Assembly (NCBI GenBank): GCA_964471235.1
Contig: CAYYGL010000229.1
Coordinates: 1-6,759 of the forward strand
DNA length: 6,759 nt
From: CAYYGL01 sp964471235
GTDB lineage: Bacteria > Calditrichota > Calditrichia > RBG-13-44-9 > J075
Reading direction: 5' to 3'
The notes below the pieces were generated by a model. The model was not told where the DNA came from and did no database searches. It worked only from the letters and a program-made list of their open reading frames with translations. The translations under genes were made by a program, and so were the position numbers. Shown here one piece after another: positions 6,055 to 6,759 of the stretch (within the stretch, counting starts at the first letter, position 1; every line of letters begins with the position of its first letter).

Positions 6055-6570
6055 ATGGCAGTATTACCCATTATCAAATTAGGGCATCCGACTCTTCGAA
6101 AGCGGGCGGATGAAATCGATACAGTGGATGAATCCGTGCGGGAATTGGTTGAGAACCTGATTGACACCATGCGGCTCAATGAGGGTATCGGTCTGGCGGC
6201 TCCTCAGGTGAATGTGTTGCAACGGCTGTTTGTGATAGACCTGGAACAGATCGATGAAAACCTGTCTCCAAGGGCTTATATCAATCCGCGTATTTTAAGT
6301 TCATCCGGAAGCGAAATGATGGAAGAAGGCTGTCTCAGTATTCCCAACGTGCGGGCGGATGTTACCCGGCCGGAAGTGATCGAGGTGGAATATCTGAATC
6401 TGGATGGGAAACCGGTAAAAGAAACGCTCGACGGTCTCTCCGCCCGGGTTTTTCAACATGAACTGGACCATTTAAACGGCGTATTGTTTATCGATCATAT
6501 TTCTCCCCTTCAGCGTCGTCTTCTGGCGCCAAAACTGAAAAAAATCCGGGAAGCGAATTCACTGGTTTGA
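6055..6570 (+). CDS. def: Peptide deformylase
   Basis: Def is a cytosolic metalloenzyme that removes the formyl group from the N-terminal methionine of new proteins as they leave the ribosome. All three family motifs are present: GIGLAAPQ (44-51, Gln51 stabilising the transition state), EGCLS (91-95, metal ligand Cys93) and QHELDH (134-139, metal ligands His135 and His139, catalytic Glu136). Length of 171 residues is normal for the bacterial type. The ATG start follows yajC by 9 bases and has a modest GAAGTG-type ribosome binding site. The stop overlaps the fmt start, consistent with co-transcription and coupled translation of the two enzymes of the formylmethionine cycle. Confidence 0.98.
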   Translation: MAVLPIIKLGHPTLRKRADEIDTVDESVRELVENLIDTMRLNEGIGLAAPQVNVLQRLFVIDLEQIDENLSPRAYINPRILSSSGSEMMEEGCLSIPNVRADVTRPEVIEVEYLNLDGKPVKETLDGLSARVFQHELDHLNGVLFIDHISPLQRRLLAPKLKKIREANSLV

Positions 6571-6759
6571 AATCCTTACGTATTGTTTTTATGGGAACGC
6601 CGGAATTTGCCATTCCTTCCATGGAGCAAATTCTGACATCGCGCCACACTATGGTGGGTGTGGTAACCCAGCCGGACCGGCCCCGGGGGCGCGGTCAGAA
6701 GTTGTTGCCCCCGCCTGTTAGACAATTTGCCCTCGAGCATAACCTGTCCCCAATCTTTC
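6567..6759 (+). CDS. fmt: Methionyl-tRNA formyltransferase, N-terminal fragment (3' end outside window)
   Basis: Fmt transfers a formyl group from 10-formyltetrahydrofolate to Met-tRNA of the initiator type. The 64 visible residues match the start of the Rossmann-like formyltransferase domain: LRIVFMGTPEFA (4-15), then GVVTQPDRPRGRGQKLLPP (31-49), the conserved loop typical of Fmt. The catalytic Asn, His and Asp lie beyond the window. The likely start is TTG at 6567, which puts LRIVFMGTPEF at the usual position and overlaps the def stop by 4 bases; the in-frame ATG at 6591 would remove the first beta strand. The gene is cut by the window edge, so its integrity cannot be judged. Confidence 0.95.
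   Translation, partial: MKSLRIVFMGTPEFAIPSMEQILTSRHTMVGVVTQPDRPRGRGQKLLPPPVRQFALEHNLSPIF

Noticed and set aside
1..6759. CRISPR arrays, tRNA or rRNA genes, insertion sequences and transposases
   Set aside because: No spaced direct repeats, tRNA-like cloverleaf, rRNA motifs or transposase motifs were seen on either strand.

Overview
This window looks like an ordinary chromosomal segment of a mid-GC bacterium, with no phage, IS, tRNA, rRNA or CRISPR signal. A PASTA-domain protein gene, a def-fmt pair and a tgt-yajC pair together are reminiscent of the FCB/Calditrichota-like assemblage. That placement is inference from gene content only and should be held loosely. Non-ATG starts are common here: GTG for the TPR gene and yajC, TTG for fmt.

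Layout. Bases 2-454 (+) encode the C-terminal end of a PASTA-domain protein cut off by the window edge. Bases 552-3335 (+) encode a 927-residue protein with an N-terminal domain shaped like a STAND/AAA_16 ATPase but lacking a usable P-loop, followed by about 12 TPR-like helical hairpins. A convergent spacer with several inverted repeats (3336-3450) separates it from a minus-strand orphan gene (3451-4116) that encodes 221 residues and appears to contain two copies of a small beta-rich module. A 312-base divergent region (4117-4428) follows. Its left half is AT-rich; its right half is GC-richer and can fold into several hairpins just before tgt.

The plus-strand block on the right is housekeeping: tgt (queuosine tRNA modification), yajC (Sec translocon accessory protein), def (peptide deformylase) and the start of fmt (Met-tRNA formyltransferase). 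yajC, def and fmt are tightly packed (9-base gap, then a 4-base overlap) and are probably one transcript. tgt may be joined to them across a 141-base spacer that holds a palindrome and a T-tract. Def and Fmt form the formylation/deformylation cycle of initiator methionine. YajC usually neighbours tgt and secDF, but here def-fmt follows where secDF is commonly found.

Points most worth a second look: the Tgt substrate pocket, where the usual bacterial Asp-Glu-Cys is Asp-Tyr-Leu; the mutually exclusive hairpins in the tgt leader; the STAND-TPR protein that has lost its Walker A lysine; and the duplicated-module orphan protein. No clearly new multi-gene system is visible.
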